This document shows, piece after piece, positions 6,174 through 8,471 of a DNA stretch of 8,471 nt; the first letter of the stretch is position 1, and every line of letters begins with the position of its first letter. Source of the DNA: Saprospiraceae bacterium (lineage in GTDB: Bacteria; Bacteroidota; Bacteroidia; Chitinophagales; Saprospiraceae); assembly GCA_013001805.1 (NCBI GenBank), contig JABDLW010000657.1, forward strand, positions 1 to 8,471. Direction: 5' to 3'. A program made the position numbers and the translations under genes. The notes under the pieces are model-generated. The model saw only the letters and a program-made list of their open reading frames with translations. It did not search any database and was not told the DNA's origin.

Positions 6174-6755
6174 CTACTTTGTGAGAGGAACCAGTACTTT
6201 ATACGGAACCTTCACCAATACTTTGGGTCGTCCATCAGGAAAATAAATGCTATAAAGAAGTTGAAATCTAAGCGGAGATTTCCTGAAGGCTCTTCTGATT
6301 GTTCCCGATAAATTGGGGCTATTAGGAATCTCGGAAACAACTGTCTGTTTTTCACCAGCAATCAAAACTTCATCATCGAGAAAGAAAACCCGACTCCACG
6401 GTTTTGACCCTTTCCAATTTGTTAATTCAAAAGCCATATTCACCTGACCGATAGAAGCCCCAGAATACTTGCTATTGCACCTGATATTTCGCCTCCTGGT
6501 GGTACAATTGTTATTCTGAACCGTGAGTTTGAGGCGTTGAGAATACCTTGTGGTATAATAATTAGACGGCACCCACTTGCCATTTACTAGGGATTCTACC
6601 CCTTCAATAAGCACAGTCATACCTTCGTTATCAATTCTATTTTGCGCAGAAAGATCATTATGGAAAACAATTATGCTGAGTAGACTGAGGATAAGGACTA
6701 AGAATAATCTATCAGTCACTAAAAATAAAACGGTAGATCGATCCATTTTCCACAT
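6174..6755 (-). CDS. Small exported protein of unknown function
   Basis: I do not recognise a family for these 193 residues. A hydrophobic stretch at about 17-31 (LFLVLILSLLSIIVF) ends before LSAQ (35-38), a common Bacteroidota cleavage context, so the protein is probably secreted, with cleavage near Ala37. The mature part looks beta-rich and basic, with alternating hydrophobic residues (GMTVLIEGVES, RLKLTVQ, KVLVKVPYKVLVPL). Two cysteines, C84 and C93, bracket an arginine-rich loop (CTTRRRNIRC) and could form a disulfide outside the cytoplasm. Two starts are possible, Met1 or Met4; Met4 would give a shorter n-region. The gene is 87 bases downstream of the hydroxyacid dehydrogenase on the same strand, so cotranscription is possible, but no functional link is evident. 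Confidence 0.7.
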   Translation of the reverse strand: MWKMDRSTVLFLVTDRLFLVLILSLLSIIVFHNDLSAQNRIDNEGMTVLIEGVESLVNGKWVPSNYYTTRYSQRLKLTVQNNNCTTRRRNIRCNSKYSGASIGQVNMAFELTNWKGSKPWSRVFFLDDEVLIAGEKQTVVSEIPNSPNLSGTIRRAFRKSPLRFQLLYSIYFPDGRPKVLVKVPYKVLVPLTK

Positions 6756-6842
6756 AAATCAGCAGGTTGATAACGTCAAGCAATTCTGAATACTAGGTCA
6801 CATCTTTTGGATGGCTTGCAATCCATATCTCTGCAACCATTG

Positions 6843-7955
6843 CTAGAATCCGGCTTCCTTGTCCACCTGGTTTACTAAAGGTTGCCCATTAATATAGCGC
6901 CTGACGTTTTCCACAAAAACCGATTGCAGACGCTCCCATGAGTGTTGTGAACGTCCGGAAATGTGGGAGGTAATGGTGACATTTTCAAAGTCCCACAAAG
7001 GATGGTCAGCGGGCAGAGGCTCGGGATTTGTGACATCCAGACCAGCACCCGACAGATGCCCTGATTCTAAAGCTGTCAGCAAGGCATCTGTCTGCACGAG
7101 TTTCCCTCGGGAGACATTAATAAAATAAGCGCCCTTTTTCATTTTTTGGAACTGTGCGGCTCCAAACATGCCTTCGCTCATTGGCGTATGGGGCGCTGAG
7201 CATACCACTACATCTGATTGTTCGAGTAAATTGCTCAACCCTGCTTCGTCAACATAATACAGTTCATCACAAATATCGCCGATTTGCTCCTTGTAAAACC
7301 CCTGAATATCAGCCGCCAGTATTCTCATATCCATGGCCCTGGCCCGGCGGGCCACCTGCCGCCCAATTCCACCAAAACCAACGATTCCCATGGTCAGGTC
7401 CTTCATCTCAATCTGTTCACCTGACCCACTCCATTTGTGGTGACCCATATTCCTGATTTGCCCACCTATTTTTCTGGTCAGTGAAAACAATAAACCAATG
7501 GTATGCTCGGCAATAGCCGGGGCATAGCAGCCTTTGGCATTGGTCAGAATTACATTTGAGTTTTTAAATTTGGGATAAAGCTGGTGTTCTACTCCGGCTG
7601 AAACACTTTGAACCCAGCTAAGATTTTCCGTCAGGGCAAAATTTTCCGCACTGATTTGACCAAAGTGAATATTCGCGGTTTTTAAAGCAGCTCTGTAGTC
7701 TATATCGTCTAAATCTTTCCTGAGCTCAATTTGGGGAGATAACCCCACCAGATGTTTTTCAAATTTCTCGTCCAACCCTGATGCCATTAGAATTGAGCAG
7801 GGCAAACGGGACACCGGTTTATTGATCAGGGGTGTGATACTGTTTTGCACCTTCAAACTTTCTGATACCATTATGGGTGAAGCTGCCAATACAATTCCTC
7901 CCGGAAGCGCTTGTTTTAAAAAGCCCCTCCTTGATTCTTCTGAAGATTGTTTCAT
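6843..7955 (-). CDS. D-2-hydroxyacid dehydrogenase with twin-arginine leader
   Basis: This family interconverts 2-oxoacids and D-2-hydroxyacids with NAD(H); members near this one often act on glyoxylate, hydroxypyruvate or related acids, and the substrate here is not readable. Of 370 residues, the first 30 or so form a Tat leader: SRRGFLK at 8-14 and a hydrophobic stretch to Val30. The catalytic core follows: Rossmann motif GFGGIG at 193-198, D216 after the second strand (favouring NAD over NADP), and the triad R283 (VSRGKLV), E312 (NPEPLP) and H331 (TSHISG). All key residues are present, so it should be active. Family length without leader is about 310-335, matching. AGGA lies 4 bases before the ATG, rare in this window, and the Tat motif agrees with this start. 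The small exported-protein gene follows 87 bases downstream. Confidence 0.92.
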   Translation of the reverse strand: MKQSSEESRRGFLKQALPGGIVLAASPIMVSESLKVQNSITPLINKPVSRLPCSILMASGLDEKFEKHLVGLSPQIELRKDLDDIDYRAALKTANIHFGQISAENFALTENLSWVQSVSAGVEHQLYPKFKNSNVILTNAKGCYAPAIAEHTIGLLFSLTRKIGGQIRNMGHHKWSGSGEQIEMKDLTMGIVGFGGIGRQVARRARAMDMRILAADIQGFYKEQIGDICDELYYVDEAGLSNLLEQSDVVVCSAPHTPMSEGMFGAAQFQKMKKGAYFINVSRGKLVQTDALLTALESGHLSGAGLDVTNPEPLPADHPLWDFENVTITSHISGRSQHSWERLQSVFVENVRRYINGQPLVNQVDKEAGF

Positions 7956-7959
7956 TATA

Positions 7960-7963
7960 TCCT
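7960..7963 (-). promoter_or_regulatory. Shine-Dalgarno-like AGGA before the hydroxyacid dehydrogenase
   Basis: On the minus strand AGGA sits 4 bases before the ATG at 7955, the only well-placed ribosome-binding motif among the genes here. The spacing is short, so its effect may be modest; it supports the chosen start. Confidence 0.4.
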
Positions 7964-8023
7964 ATGTGTTTTCGATCCCCAAGAAATTTTTAAAGTGTTC
8001 CGAGGCACACATCAAGATAATAA

Positions 8024-8242
8024 TTATTTGACAAAGTCAGACCAAAACGTTCCTTTTGTAGCCACTTCCGGGAGGGTTGTCTCCATCGAAGGCAAACTGA
8101 GTCGATGGAACAGTAAACCACCGTTATTCGTAACTCCTGACTGAGATTGCTCAATCTTTAGCAGGTTAATCGCTCTTTCATTAAGTTTAAGAAAACTTCT
8201 CCCACTCACTATGGTATTAAAACGCCAGGTATCTGCAATCAT
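8024..8242 (-). CDS. Small unrecognised frame, possible gene remnant
   Basis: From ATG at 8242 the frame codes for 72 residues; it is open back to 8314, 97 codons in all, where it meets a TAG. I recognise no domain. The product is mixed in composition (WRFNTIVSGRSFLKLNERAI, NNGGLLFHRLSLPS, GTFWSDF) with no signal peptide or membrane segment and no ribosome site. It is in the same frame as the partial gene on the other side of that TAG, so it may be the tail of a gene broken by a nonsense change, an independent small gene 68 bases before the hydroxyacid dehydrogenase, or chance. The opposite strand is also largely open over part of it, which weakens the case. Confidence 0.3.
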   Translation of the reverse strand: MIADTWRFNTIVSGRSFLKLNERAINLLKIEQSQSGVTNNGGLLFHRLSLPSMETTLPEVATKGTFWSDFVK

Positions 8243-8314
8243 ATTACCGACATTATCGGCTATACCGTGTTGATGGGAAGGGGTCAGGAGGCTGCGTTGG
8301 CTGCTTGGGTAGTA

Positions 8315-8471
8315 CTAGAAATTGGCATCGAGTAATTCTTTTCTAATGTTTATCCTCAAGGAATGTATTCGTAGCAGCAAGTCCTCAAAGTAGTTAATGA
8401 ATATTTGGTGTTTTGCATAGTACATTCCTACTGTATTTTCCATGGATCGGAATTTACTGGACTTAGGATCA
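8315..8471 (-). CDS. C-terminal fragment of a protein, possibly DUF6090-like, cut by window edge
   Basis: Fifty-one codons are open from the right edge to TAG at 8317-8315. The end of the product is rich in heptad-like hydrophobic spacing (NYFEDLLLRIHSLRINIRKE), suggesting a helical or coiled-coil tail. The pattern of an FR-type segment followed by a long helix ending in KEL recalls the C-terminus of DUF6090-type proteins, single-pass membrane proteins common in Bacteroidota; this is recognition from memory and weak. Its direction matches the two complete minus-strand genes downstream. The start, and most of the gene, lie outside the window. Confidence 0.45.
   Translation of the reverse strand, partial: DPKSSKFRSMENTVGMYYAKHQIFINYFEDLLLRIHSLRINIRKELLDANF

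Noticed and set aside
7154..7456. 100-codon plus-strand frame
   Set aside because: Antisense to the Rossmann domain of the hydroxyacid dehydrogenase.
8083..8108. Inverted repeat CCATCGA and TCGATGG with a 12-base loop, as terminator or operator
   Set aside because: No T tract and no nearby gene start; it falls inside the possible small coding frame.

Overview
The window most likely comes from a member of the Bacteroidota, perhaps a Cytophagales-type marine or soil organism. The basis is the type of genes (a class III cyclase fused to a TolB-like domain and TPRs, and twin-arginine-tagged sugar-acid enzymes), the near absence of Shine-Dalgarno sequences, one exact TAnnTTTG promoter box, and a GTACTTTTGG...CCAAAAGTAC hairpin repeat of a kind I associate with Bacteroidota intergenic DNA. 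No marker gene fixes the genus. Apart from the GC-richer stretch at about 1500-1860, composition looks moderately AT-rich throughout.

Layout. 1-892 (minus): N-terminal 297 codons of a CoA-acylating methylmalonate-semialdehyde dehydrogenase, running off the left edge. 893-2197: 1.3 kb without a convincing gene, holding a promoter-like box for the dehydrogenase, a forward promoter-like site, a Bacteroidota-type hairpin repeat, degenerate 24-bp repeats, a predicted three-stem structure and a terminator-like hairpin. 2198-3346 (plus): Tat-tagged mandelate racemase/enolase-superfamily enzyme. 3347-3829: noncoding, with a 32-bp imperfect palindrome just upstream of the next gene. 3830-5782 (plus): adenylate/guanylate cyclase-TolB-like-TPR signalling protein. 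5783-6173: noncoding gap between convergent genes. 6174-6755 (minus): small exported protein of unknown function. 6843-7955 (minus): Tat-tagged D-2-hydroxyacid dehydrogenase. 8024-8471 (minus): an unrecognised small frame and, beyond one in-frame TAG, the C-terminal end of a protein entering from the right edge (weak resemblance to DUF6090-type proteins).

How the parts may work together. Three genes encode small-molecule catabolic enzymes: an acid-sugar dehydratase/racemase-like enolase-family member, a 2-hydroxyacid dehydrogenase, and an aldehyde dehydrogenase used in valine and myo-inositol breakdown. This suggests a carbohydrate- or carboxylate-degrading lifestyle. The genes are on different strands with long gaps, so they are not one operon and a shared pathway is only an inference. 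The cyclase protein is a soluble sensor/regulator type common in this phylum and need not be linked to its neighbours. No complete mobile element, CRISPR array, tRNA or rRNA was seen. I did not find a clear new multi-gene system. The points most worth a second look are the Tat leaders on two enzyme types usually found in the cytoplasm, the structured gene-free block at 1103-1885, the cyclase with altered purine-specifying residues, and the TAG-interrupted frame at the right edge.
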